Below are positions 51,581-61,896 of a stretch of 64,000 bases of DNA, in pieces. A program made the translations under genes and the position numbers. The stretch spans positions 8,834,943 to 8,898,942 of the forward strand of contig NC_089794.1 in the NCBI RefSeq assembly GCF_040412425.1, in the 5' to 3' direction. The DNA comes from Macrobrachium rosenbergii. Taxonomy: Eukaryota > Arthropoda > Malacostraca > Decapoda > Palaemonidae. The notes beneath the pieces were generated by a model, which saw only the letters and a program-made list of their open reading frames with translations, was not told where the DNA came from and did no database searches. Numbering within the stretch: position 1 is the first letter of the stretch; each line of letters opens with the position of its first letter.

Positions 51581-52590
51581 ACACTGAGATAACTAATATC
51601 AATTTGTAAAGGAAAAACCTTTCAGTGAGTTAAAGAAACTTAATTTGGCAAGAAAATGTTTTTCACTGAGGTGACTAACCTTGCCAATATAAAGAAAGCC
51701 CCTTCTACTGAGGTAAAAAAAAAAAAAAATTGTCAATAAGACCCCTTAACGCAGTCATTCAGTGATCTCAATGAACTGTTGCTCTTTCTTTTACCAATTT
51801 ACTTTCTATTCTGATTTTCCCACCTATTTGTAAAATATACTACAGGGAGCATATATTGTATTAAATCAAATCCAGAGGTTATTTATCTCAGTGAAAGGTT
51901 TTACCTAGATATGTTGATGTTATTTCGCTCTGTGCAAATAGACTCAGTAAAAGATTTTTCCTTTAAATGGTAGGATTATTTCCTCCACTCAAAGGATTGC
52001 CTATGATAGGGGGGGTTATTTACCGAATTAAAAGGTTTTCCTTGACACAGTAGGGTCTGTTTCTCTCATGAAAGGCTTTACCACACCAAGGCTATTCACC
52101 TCGTTGAAAGTTTTTTTCTTAACACTTAGGAGCTCCTTAGTTCAGTAGAAATTTCCCTTGATTGTCGACATTGATTACCTCAGTGGAAGACGTTTACTTC
52201 CGTGCTTACGTTACTTACCTCATGAAAAACTCTTCCTTCACAAGGTAGGATGTTTGAATCATAAAAAGCTTTTCCATGATGTCACGTTATTAATTTTAGT
52301 AAAAGGCTTGGTCTTGACATATTAAGGTTAATTACCTTACCAGTGATATAGGGCGGTTTTCCACCTCGGTGAATTTTTCCTTTACATAATCAGGATAATT
52401 ATCCCATGAATAATCTTCTATGCGTCACAGAGAGATTTTTGTAACCCACTAAAAAGGTTTATTGACACAGATGTTACGTTACTCATTAATGAGCCCTCCT
52501 TTGATATAATGAGGTTACTGGACTCAAAAAGGGTATTATGGACACTGCATGGCTTATTCGCCTATGTAAAACAGTTTCTACTGAAACAGC
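51581..52590. repeat. Diverged 40-bp satellite block, C6
   Basis: Same inverted-then-direct layout as the other units, with private changes such as a poly-A run at about 51717 and a short loss near 52080. Confidence 0.72.
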
Positions 52591-53018
52591 TAGAGCCATG
52601 ACCCATCGAAGAAACGTCTACAAAGATAAATACACAAAGGCTGCAGAATAATTTTGAACTTTTCCATTATAATAATACTAGCATACCTTTCGTATAAAAG
52701 TGATTATTTAAATATTAATGCTGAGTCAGCTAGTTCCAGCTTCAGGAACGTCATGTACCATCCAAAAGCTCCGACTAGGATACTTTCCTGCTAAATATTT
52801 ATTCAGAGGCCACTACTTGAATAGGTTTATATGTTTTTTTATGATTTTTATATAATTTTGTATTGCATAGGTGCCATTATATTTAGGTACTGGTTTTATG
52901 GATCATCCATCTTGGTTCTTCTGTGTCTAAATTTCCGTACAATGTCTTCTAAATAGTCGAACTGTTACTAAGTCCCGAGATCCGTCAAAATAAGAATGAT
53001 GCGTCCTATAGGTGGGTT

Positions 53019-53301
53019 AGCGCCGTCAGTGCACCTCGTGCTGTACACTGTAGACATTACTTAAGGTTCTTTGCAGCGTGCCTTTGGCCCCTAGCTGCAA
53101 CCCCTTTCGTTTCTTTTGCTGTACCTCCTTTCATATTCTCTTTCTTCCACTATGCTTTCCACCCTCTCCTAACAAATGCGAGGTTTTACTCCTGTTTCAC
53201 CTTTCAAACGTTTTTCCCTCAATTTCCGTTTCAGCGCAGAGTGACGTCTTAGGTCCCAGTGCTTCGCCTTTGGCCTAAATTCTATATTCAATTTAGTTCA
53301 A
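53019..53301 (+). mobile_element. SINE-like element D, C6 copy
   Basis: Full-length, ending TATTCAATTTAGTTCAAG. It shares the CCTTTGGCCCCTAGC variant with C4. Confidence 0.7.
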
Positions 53302-53330
53302 GAATGACACGATAACTAACAGAGAGTAGT

Positions 53331-53331
<1 letters not shown>

Positions 53332-53387
<56 letters not shown>
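53332..53387 (+). repeat. (AAT)n, C6
   Basis: Pure trinucleotide tract. Confidence 0.99.
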
Positions 53388-54038
53388 CTTCATTCATGTT
53401 ACTCAAAACTCCATCAAGATCTTTAAGTGAAAACACAGATGCGTTCAACTTTAAAAAGATGAACAATATCTCCCATCAACTGTCGGTCACAATTTAACTA
53501 AAGGAAATCGATTGTTGGAACGCTTTTTGCCACATTTTTTGAGAGAAGCTCTGTAGTTTCTATAACTGTTCGTTCTTTCCCTTCATCAGTCTTCTGTTCA
53601 AAGGAAAACCGTTGCCCCGAACACTAGCGGTTCTTTGCTTTCGTTTGTCAAAGAAAGTATAATTTGTCTACATTCCATTTCTAACATGCATACATTGTCC
53701 CCAGGTGTGTAGGTTTTGTTAATGAAACTGAATACAAGGATGAAGAGAAAATATATTTCAGAATGGTTTACAATACACTAAAGAATTGTAGCCTTTTATC
53801 TCCCGTTCCGGTATTATGGAGTGAAAGATGCATCAAAGCGGTTTCAATGAGAATGTCTTTGATGCCAGAAAGCAAGCATTAATTGGTGGACTTTTTCTTT
53901 GATGAACAAATTTTAAACCGGTTTATTCTATACTGTTTATTCTATGGAATTTCCATCTCTTTGAAGAATTAAAGAATATAACGTTGAATGTGCGTCCTTG
54001 ATGCAGTGTTCTAAATGATGAATTCGAAATAGCTTTTA

Positions 54039-54233
54039 GTGGAAAGCAACAATCTGGAGACTAAGTGCGCATATTATGCCCAGACGGAAAGCGGGGAAAT
54101 AGCAGCATGGAAGAGAATGATGAAAAAGTTATGGAAGTTAAAAGGTATAACAGACCATAAAGAATCCATTATCGAGGCTATGAATGTAAAGATTGTGAAA
54201 TACAGTGTTGCACTGAAAATTAATTTTTCTTGA
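54039..54233 (+). other. Exon-like plus-strand ORF, C6
   Basis: Same frame as 18414-18608 (ESNNLETKCAYYAQ, then SGEIAAWKRMMKKLWK). Relative to C1, C4 and C5 it has lost one base (CAACAATCTGGAG against CAACGAATCTGGAG), which restores the frame broken by the extra G. No family recognised. Confidence 0.2.
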
Positions 54234-54464
54234 AAATTATTGAAAAACAGGAAATGACATCAATTTCCCCAACGTTTCATTAAACATTGTGTTATTGTTT
54301 CGCCAATAGTAATTTGTTATCAACAGAGATCTGCTTCATTAGGGCTTTTTTAACAATGTCAAAGTTCTCTCCCGCCATTTGTCTTGTAACCTGTTGCTTT
54401 AATATTCTCAAGTCATGTATTCTCTTACTGGTTATATATTGTATTGTGAACCTTTTATCCTGAC

Positions 54465-54467
<3 letters not shown>

Positions 54468-54524
<57 letters not shown>
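54468..54524 (+). repeat. (GA)n, tract 3 of C6
   Basis: Pure GA run. Confidence 0.99.
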
Positions 54525-54526
<2 letters not shown>

Positions 54527-54655
54527 AGTAAATTCACGAGTAAACTCTATTTCCAAGAATCATTAGAATATCTTACGGTCAATGTAATCATTGTTTCCTT
54601 CGTCATACACCCAGCCCCTATTTACTCCTCATCCCTTCTCCAAGACCCCCTCCCC

Positions 54656-54745
54656 CTGCGACCTCTCACCCACTCCCACTTTCATCACTCACCCACTCCC
54701 CCTTCCACCACTCACCCACTCCCCCTGCCACCACTCACCCACTCG
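54656..54745 (+). repeat. 24-bp minisatellite private to C6
   Basis: Four imperfect copies of a CCACCACTCACCCACTCCCC-like unit. The other units have a single CCACCACTCACCCACTCGGG. Confidence 0.85.
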
Positions 54746-55159
54746 GGCCTTCCAATCACGATCGATAAATCAAAGGCCAATTTCCAAGAGATTTAACTTT
54801 TAATTGAGTCAATCCAAAAAAAAACAGCAGTTTTAGGATGATGACGGACTCTCCAATTTGACGCTGATAATGATGATCCTTTATCGAAGCCTAAAGGTGA
54901 ATTTATAATCGGGCTATTGAAGATCTCCCTTTTTTTTCCTTTTCAACTTCGTGGTGGTGAAGTCTTTCGAGATGTGATTTCTAGATGGATGTCATGAGGA
55001 GAATTTTAGAATGTTTAACATTATTTTCCAGAAATGAACAGTTTTGATGTCCTTGGTTAGATTTGTTTGGTCAAAGACCGATGGGGAAGGCAACCCAAGG
55101 GGAAAAATAGATAATAATAGATAGAGAAACCTAATAAAGGCAATAAAGAAAGTATGTAA

Positions 55160-55160
<1 letters not shown>

Positions 55161-55224
<64 letters not shown>
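55161..55224 (+). repeat. (GA)n, tract 4 of C6
   Basis: Pure GA run. Confidence 0.99.
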
Positions 55225-55226
<2 letters not shown>

Positions 55227-55542
55227 AAAAATGGGAAGATAGAGAATGGGTTCGTTCTTGAAGGATAAGTTGATGAAAATCTTAAGCTGGAAGAGAATTC
55301 TAACCTTCCAAGGAGAGGAGAGAGGACGCGAAATAAGGCAGAAGAGGTAAGAATGGCAACTACTCTGTGTATCCCTTTCAGTAATTAGGAAGATGGATTT
55401 AGTGGTAAATTAGTATTTTTTGGTATACGTCAGACGTTAGTCAGCTGTTGTGTAGTTGGGGGTGGGTAGGGGGTTGTTCACTTAATAAATATTTGCATCG
55501 TTACATCAAAATCCGTTCCTTCATTCTTAATATCTTGTTAAT

Positions 55543-55562
55543 AAACACACACACTCACACAG
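55543..55562 (+). repeat. (CA)n, C6 (short)
   Basis: Residual CA tract with a T interruption. Confidence 0.9.
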
Positions 55563-56105
55563 ACGGACATGTATTGGTTTCAACATTGGGATAGTTTACA
55601 CCAACGTTATGAAATCTAGGTCCCTTACCCAACTGGTTTTTTTTTCTTTCAAGGATTCAGAGGCCTTATGTGAACATCTGAGTTGGCCGGACCAACCGAG
55701 AATAAAAGTAGTGACAACGTTCCCTTTGGGAACTTCGTTAGTGTAGACAATAAGAATTCTGGCACATTACGTATTAATGGCTGAAACATTAAGAAAATTT
55801 ACTAGGCATTAAGCAGTAAAGATAAATCTCGATGCTAAAGTAAAGTCACTGGGAATAATTATGAGTTAAACGGCAGTAACTGACATTAAGTTTAAAGTAC
55901 TAGGTAAGTAACAATTAAAAGATAAACAGTAAGCACCCAGGTGCGAGGACAAACGCTCTTGATTGTGGTTAAAGAAATTCAGAGAGGGATTTAGAAAGAA
56001 AAGCGGGACTTGAAAGACAGAAAGATAGGACTTAATGTCAGATGGGAAGTAGGAGGAAATTGGAATTAGAAAAGGAGATGAAATGCACAATGGAAGGAAG
56101 GGGAA

Positions 56106-56110
<5 letters not shown>

Positions 56111-56172
<62 letters not shown>
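56111..56172 (+). repeat. (GA)n, tract 1 of C7
   Basis: Pure GA run after GGGGAATAAAACA. Confidence 0.99.
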
Positions 56173-56175
<3 letters not shown>

Positions 56176-56260
56176 GGAAAACTGAGACTTATAGGGAAAC
56201 ACAGAGTGACTGAAAAATAGAAATAAAGAAAAACTGTAAGGGAGATATGGATACATACAT

Positions 56261-56261
<1 letters not shown>

Positions 56262-56317
<56 letters not shown>
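56262..56317 (+). repeat. (GA)n, tract 2/3 of C7
   Basis: The left flank matches tract 2 of other units (GGGAGATATGGATAC...) and the right flank matches tract 3 (AAATTCACGAATCAACTC). It is a hybrid of the two. Confidence 0.9.
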
Positions 56318-56319
<2 letters not shown>

Positions 56320-56918
56320 TAAATTCACGAATCAACTCTATTTCCAAGAATCTTTAGAGTATCTTACCTTCAATATGATCATTCTCGCTTTCCTCACACC
56401 CCTAACCCCCCCCCCTCATCCTCATCCTCCCTGACCGCCCCCTCCCCCCCTTTCTACCACTCGCCCACCTCGGGCCTTCCAATCATGATCGATAAATCAA
56501 AGGCCAATTACCAAGAGATTTAACTTTTGAGCAAATCCAAAAAACTTTCGGCAGTTTCAGAGTGATGACGGACTCTTGATTGTGACGATGATAATGACGA
56601 TGATATTAACGTCCTCTTTATCGAAGCCTAACGGTGAATTTATAATCGAGTTATTGAAGAATATCTATTTTTTCCTTATCAACTTTGTACTGGTGAAGCC
56701 TTTCGAGGGGTGATTTCTGGATGGATGTCATGAGGAGAATTTTACACTTTTTTTATCAATACTTTCTCGGCATGTAAAGGTCTGATGTCGTTGGATAGGC
56801 TTGTTGGGTCAGAGACCGATGGGGAAGGCAACCCAATTCCCTTATCTAGCCAAAAGAAAAAAATGACGCAGATAAGGATGCACAGGGAACTTTAACGATG
56901 GCAATAAAGAATGTCTGT

Positions 56919-56920
<2 letters not shown>

Positions 56921-56972
<52 letters not shown>

Positions 56973-57044
56973 AAGTGCAATAAAGGCTATAAAAGAAGAG
57001 AGAGAGAGAGAGAGAGAGTGAAAAAGTGCAATAAAGGCTATAAA

Positions 57045-57109
<65 letters not shown>

Positions 57110-57123
57110 CGATAAAGGCTATA

Positions 57124-57172
<49 letters not shown>
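56921..57172 (+). repeat. Compound GA region with spaced 37-bp repeats, C7
   Basis: GA runs are separated by three copies of GTGAAAAGTGCAATAAAGGC-like sequence (about 56968, 57018 and 57107), the last one shortened to GTGCGATAAAGGC. Confidence 0.9.
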
Positions 57173-57175
<3 letters not shown>

Positions 57176-57874
57176 GAAAACTAAATGAGGGGAAGCAAGA
57201 GAGTGGGTTTTTTTTCTTGAACGATAGGTTGATGAAAAACGTAAGCTGGAAGAGAATTTTGGACCTTCTAAGGACAATGGACGCGAATTAAGGCAGAGAA
57301 CGTCCCCCTCCATAACTGGCAAAATGGTTTTTATGGTATTTCATCCTTTACTGGTATAGGCCAGAGGTTAGTCGCCTGTAGTCTGGTGCAGAGGGGTATT
57401 CACTCATTGAATATTTACAGTAAACTCTATCAAAATCCGCTCTTTCGTTCTTAAGGTATATTGTAATTACACACAGACGGACGGACATGGGTTAGTTTGA
57501 ATGTCTGGTTAGTTTACGCCAGCGTTGTGAGATTAAGATTTTTTTTTAAGAGGATTCAGAGGCCTTGCGTGAACATCTGAACGGGCCAACCAACCGAGAC
57601 CAAATTAGTGAAAATGTTCCATTTGGGAACGATGTTAATGGAGATCATTAGAATTAGGTATGTTACGTAATTATGCCCAAAGCAAAACAAATGTTTTTGC
57701 TAGGTGTGAGAAATAAAATAGTATGATCATAAAATATTAAAGATAAAGCTCGATGCCAAAGTCAAGTCACTGGGACGTAATTATGCGTTAAACGACAGTG
57801 ACTGACGTTAAGTTACAGTTCTAGGTAAGTACAAATAACTTGGATGTGAGAAATTAGGAGTGGAATGAAGAAAG

Positions 57875-58302
57875 AACAAGTAAAATATGCGCCGAAGATT
57901 CTTCGGGGCAAACGAGTTTTCTGTACAGCGTATAAAGCTGTATGAAACTTTCAGCCGCGGCCCATGAAACTCAGCTATAATCCGGTCGTGGCCTCGACCA
58001 CGGCCCATGAAATTATTAGCCGCGGGCCATGAAACTCAACCACGGCCCGGTGGTGGCCTGTGTTGTTGGTACCTATATCTATGCCAGAAGTAGGATTATG
58101 GATAACTTTAACTTTAAATAAAATCAAAACTGCTGAGGCTAGAGGGCTGCAATTTGGTATTTTTGATGATTGGAGGGTGGATGATCAACATACCAATTTG
58201 CAGCCCTCTAGCCTCAGAAGTTTTTAAGATCTGAAGGGCGGACAGAAAAAGTGCGGACGGACAGACAAAGCCGTCACAATAGTTTTCTTTTACAGAGAAC
58301 TG
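57875..58302 (-). mobile_element. Element X, inverted copy at the array edge
   Basis: The whole element is reversed: AACAAGTAAAATATGCGCCG at the left, CAATAGTTTTCTTTTACAG at the right. The foldback arms GAGGCTAGAGGGCTGCAA and TTGCAGCCCTCTAGCCTC are perfect here. The CCGCGGCCCATGAAA word is expanded to about three or four copies (57954-58035). It interrupts sequence that is continuous in other units. Confidence 0.75.
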
Positions 58303-58340
58303 AAAATGGGGCTTGATAGACCGACAGATAGATTTATTGT

Positions 58341-58574
58341 CAGATAGGATATAAGATGAAAATAGAATTAGTAAAGAAGATAAAATCCACATAGGAACAT
58401 AGGGGAATAAAGAGAGAGAGACAGAGAGAGACCTATGCGGATACGCAAATTGAAGAAAGGCAATAATGAAAGACTGTAAAGGGAGATATAGATAAATAAG
58501 TAGTGAGAAAGACAGTGAGAGAGACTGTAAAAGTGGAATAAAGAAAGGCTATAATGGAAGAGATGGGTAAAAAG

Positions 58575-58643
<69 letters not shown>

Positions 58644-58713
58644 CTTTATATGGATACACAAATTGACTTAAGGCTACGATGGAAGACTGGAAAGGAGATA
58701 TAGATAAATAAAC

Positions 58714-58793
<80 letters not shown>

Positions 58794-58800
58794 GCCAGGT
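58341..58800 (+). repeat. Array remnant with duplicated block of about 210 bp
   Basis: ATGCGGATACGCAAATTGA at about 58435 and ATATGGATACACAAATTGA at about 58649 start two related blocks. Both contain GGAGATATAGATAAATAA and lead into GA runs. GA tracts lie at about 58577-58640 and 58720-58793. This is the last sequence recognisably related to the array. Confidence 0.75.
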
Positions 58801-59112
58801 CCAAGAATTTCGGGAGTTAGAACGAAAAGTTGTCAAGGCAGGTCAGAGAGTTTCCCTGGGAAAAGGATCAGTCAGTTAAACTCAAAAAGAAATCGTTTGC
58901 TGTTTTCCTGCCATGAAGTCCGAGAGCTAAACTTTCTTTTCATCTCCGCGCTGAACTGAAACTGAGAAGAAACATTTTTTTCTCTCTCTCAAAGCATTGG
59001 CAGCCAAATGCACGCAGTATGTTTGAGAAGAAAATAAATATCTTTTGAATATCTTCTCGTTTTCTAGAAGCTTTTTATGTCGCTGGTGTTCATTTATTTG
59101 GTTAACTGCTTT
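58801..59112. other. Unassigned single-copy-like stretch
   Basis: Mixed-composition DNA without a clear ORF, repeat or RNA motif. It has one short (TC) run near 58981. Confidence 0.5.
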
Positions 59113-59531
59113 TTAGTTTTGTGTAAAAGAAAACTATTGTGCCAGCTTTGTCAGTCCGTCCGCACTTTTCCCTGTCCGCAGTTTTTCTGTCCGCCCTCAG
59201 ATCTTAAAAACTAATGAGGCTAGGGGCCTGCAAATTGGTATTTTGATCAGCCACCCTCCAATCATCAAACATGCCAAATTGCAGCCCGTTAACCTTAGTA
59301 GTTTTTTTTTTTTTTTATTTAAGGTTAAAGTTAGCCATAATCGAGCCTCTGGCAACGATATAGGATAGGCCACCACCGGGCAGTGGTTAAAGTTTCATTG
59401 GGCCGCGGCTCATTCAGCGTTAACCAAGACCAACGAGAGACGATATATTTTCCGTGGCCTTGATTTTACGCCGTAGCGGCTGTACAAAAAACTCGATTTG
59501 GCCGAAGAAACTCCGGCTTATTTTTTACTTA
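59113..59531 (+). mobile_element. Element X, copy outside the array
   Basis: Full-length and independent of the macrosatellite: AGTTTTGTGTAAAAGAAAAC start, GTCCGTCCGCAC words, foldback arms GAGGCTAGGGGCCTGC and GCAGCCCGTTAACCTTAG, CCACCACCGGGC, and TGTACAAAAAACTCG near the end. Its presence here shows that X is a dispersed element. Confidence 0.75.
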
Positions 59532-59783
59532 TTTCATGATTTTACTTTCTTCTTGTGATCATTGCTTTCCCTTCTACTCTTTAAACAAGGGTGTATCTGA
59601 GAAGGGTAGCAACATCACCCCATAAAAATTTGCTAAAACCGGAATGGTAATGCCCTCTGGTTCTACTCCATCACAATGGAAAAAGGATGTTAAAAAATAG
59701 ATACCTTCATATACATGTGCGTTTGTATTTGCATGCACACTTATATAGAGGAAACGACGGAAAGAGTGTTGACCTATCAACTC

Positions 59784-59784
<1 letters not shown>
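59532..59784. other. Unassigned flank
   Basis: No supported gene. The minus strand has a frame without stops over FFHCDGVEPEGITIPV, but it runs into the (GA)n tract and has no start, splice or family support. Confidence 0.4.

Positions 59785-59832
<48 letters not shown>
59785..59832 (+). repeat. (GA)n, left half of a split tract
   Basis: The GA run ends exactly where a transposon-like end (GGCGTTCCTGAG) begins. The tract resumes at 60509. Confidence 0.97.
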
Positions 59833-59836
<4 letters not shown>

Positions 59837-60508
59837 GTTCCTGAGGGGGGGACCTGTTTGAAATCGCCCCCATGGCCCCAAAGTGAGGGGGGGGAGCCCA
59901 AAATGCGAAATTTAACCATTGCTGCTATGACAGGACAAGCTTAATCCAGTGGCCCCAAAATGGTCAAGGGCCCCATTTATATTTGGACCCGAAAGTTTGG
60001 GGCCCACTAAAGGGCCCCAATTTCCAGTTTTGTGGACAAAAATGTAACAAAAATGTTATGTAAAAGAAATGGGCTCTCCAGGGACGCCCTCCCAGCCGTA
60101 GAGCCCTTTATAGACTTTCTCATATGGATAGGAGGAGAGTGCGTAACGTTGATTGGGGTAAGGGTAAGGCCGATCTAAGGCAATTGGTTACTGCTTATAG
60201 GGGTCCTAATTATCCTCTGAGGGGCCCCCATAATGGCCCCATTTGCCCAGATAATACACATTCAAATGATTCAATGAATCTGGCCTTTTTACCATTTATC
60301 ATTATGTTTAACTAGATTTAGTGGATCTTCAACTATTCAATGTACATTTAGTTTTAAGAAATAAAATTTCTGAAATTTGCATTTACAAGTGCCTTTAAAG
60401 TGATCCTACAACTGTTAAAATTCTAAAAAATTTCCCGAACCCCCCAGCTGCTTTGGCTCGCTTCACTCTCCTCCCACCCCGACCCCAAAATGTCTAGGAA
60501 CGCCCCTG
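59833..60508. mobile_element. DNA-transposon-like (MITE) insertion in a (GA)n tract
   Basis: This block of about 676 bp lies inside a GA microsatellite. Its right end, read inward on the minus strand, is CAGGGGCGTTCCTAGACATT. Its left end reads GGCGTTCCTGAGGGGG, so the ends share GGCGTTCCT in inverted orientation, with the first bases of the left end altered. The CAG-type terminus is typical of hAT elements, which make 8-bp target duplications, but the GA target hides any duplication. Inside are many GGGGCCC-type words and no transposase frame. The 63-codon frame at 60124 has no recognisable domain. Confidence 0.65.

Positions 60509-60559
<51 letters not shown>
60509..60559 (+). repeat. (GA)n, right half of a split tract
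   Basis: Resumes GAGAGACAGAGAG directly after the transposon-like end. Confidence 0.97.
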
Positions 60560-60560
<1 letters not shown>

Positions 60561-61160
60561 ACAAAGCAGTTTCCTATATAACAGTCACTCATCGTAGACT
60601 GTTTCTGTTAGCAGATAAATCAAAGCTAACTTACTGCGTTCTACCGTTGGTTTACTGTGTGCAGGATAAGTGTTGTATTGAAATGTATAGTAGAGTTATC
60701 AGTCACACGTTATTTCTACTATTTTGCACTTACACATTATTTAAAACATTGAATAAATCACTTGCGGAATGAGGTAGTAAATTTGTCGTAATTCTTGCCA
60801 GCTGGAACGCTGTGATTATGAAACAATGTGATGCATGAAGAATTTCTGCATCAGTATAACTATCATTATTCAGACTGAACAATCTTATGAAACACACTTG
60901 AAAGACCTTGGCCTGAAAAAAAAGCTGTCTCAGAGTAAAATATCCATATATGAAGATACATAATTTTTTGAAATTCAAATGAAAATAAATAAGTAATTGA
61001 AGACGGCCGTAACACGTTCGATGAGTGAAGTGAAGTAACGCTCAAAGTGCCAGACTGCGTCGGCGCATATACTCCCTGAACAACCATGAGGCAGATAATG
61101 GGGCTAGCAACCTTAACCCATCAATACTTGGTAAAACTCGGAAAGGGATTCACTTTTATA
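60560..61160. other. Unassigned AT-rich stretch
   Basis: I see no gene, RNA or recognised repeat. An 82-codon minus-strand frame at 60730-60978 has no recognisable motif. Confidence 0.4.
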
Positions 61161-61171
61161 TATATACACAC

Positions 61172-61219
61172 ATATATAATATCTATCTATCTATCTATCT
61201 ATATCTATCTATCTATCTA

Positions 61220-61307
<88 letters not shown>

Positions 61308-61326
61308 TATATATATATATATATAA

Positions 61327-61398
<72 letters not shown>

Positions 61399-61406
61399 TA
61401 TATATA

Positions 61407-61495
<89 letters not shown>

Positions 61496-61503
61496 TTATA
61501 TAT
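61172..61503. repeat. (ATCT)n and long (AT)n block
   Basis: ATCT tetranucleotide repeats (61172-61222) pass into about 280 bp of AT broken by AAGTAT, AAAATA and ACTTAT words. The AAGTATATA and TATACTTA interruptions are arranged roughly symmetrically, so the block could fold on itself. Confidence 0.95.
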
Positions 61504-61896
61504 TGTAAGCTGAACACCTCTAAAAATTTGAGAATATCTTCAAATCAGGTTGGAAGGAAAATTTGTTACATATATGATATTTATTACATTAAATAAGCCT
61601 TTAAAATAACGTAGTTACAAATAAACAAGGCAGTTCATGCAGATCGTGGGGCGTTTCCTTCGTTCAGCTTCGCTCGCTCTCTGTAAAGAAAATTTTATGA
61701 AGATTAGTGTCGAAAATTTAGAATAATTTTTGTAGAAGAATATACCCACAGGAATAATAACCCAAATAAAATTACCTTACAATTGAGCAACTGAGGTTTA
61801 CATTAGTATAGTAAGAAAATAAAGGGCCGATACATCGAAACGAAACCCAATCCTGAAATGGACAGTAAACCTAATATAAATTTGCTGGTCATAACA
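61504..61896 (-). mobile_element. Candidate LTR of the adjacent retroelement
   Basis: On the minus strand this 393-bp block starts TGTTATGACC and ends AGCTTACA, matching the TG...CA pattern of LTRs, and holds an AATAAA-like AATAAATATC. It lies downstream (minus sense) of the gag-protease remnant. A clear polypurine tract, a second LTR and a target-site duplication were not seen. Confidence 0.25.

Larger units (their letters stand above)
45635..56030 (+). repeat. Macrosatellite unit C6 (about 10.4 kb)
   Basis: This is the last full tandem copy. The element order is canonical, but several sections (for example 47700-47800 and 49900-50700) differ more from C1-C5 than those do from each other, as expected near an array edge. 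It has a private four-copy 24-bp minisatellite at 54656-54745. AT-rich stretches 45916-48231 and 49114-50547 have no recognisable gene. Confidence 0.92.
56031..58340 (+). repeat. Short divergent unit C7 at the array edge
   Basis: It opens like a normal unit with two GA tracts (56111 and 56262). After the second GA tract, at about 56320, it continues with sequence that in full units follows the third GA tract (compare 54530 onward): a C-rich block, AAGGCAACCCAA at about 56826, a GA-rich region and a flank near 57840. The roughly 8 kb between those points is absent. An inverted copy of element X (57875-58302) sits near its end, after which phase-start-like sequence resumes (about 58320-58400). 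Confidence 0.8.

Noticed and set aside
1..58340. Array as an assembly artefact
   Set aside because: Units differ by many independent substitutions, private insertions and microsatellite lengths, which simple duplication of contigs would not produce. Read-level confirmation is still needed.
60124..60315. 63-residue ORF as a transposase fragment
   Set aside because: No DDE/D, zinc-finger or hAT dimerisation motif is visible.
61221..61517. 98-residue YIYI ORF
   Set aside because: Translation of the (AT)n block.
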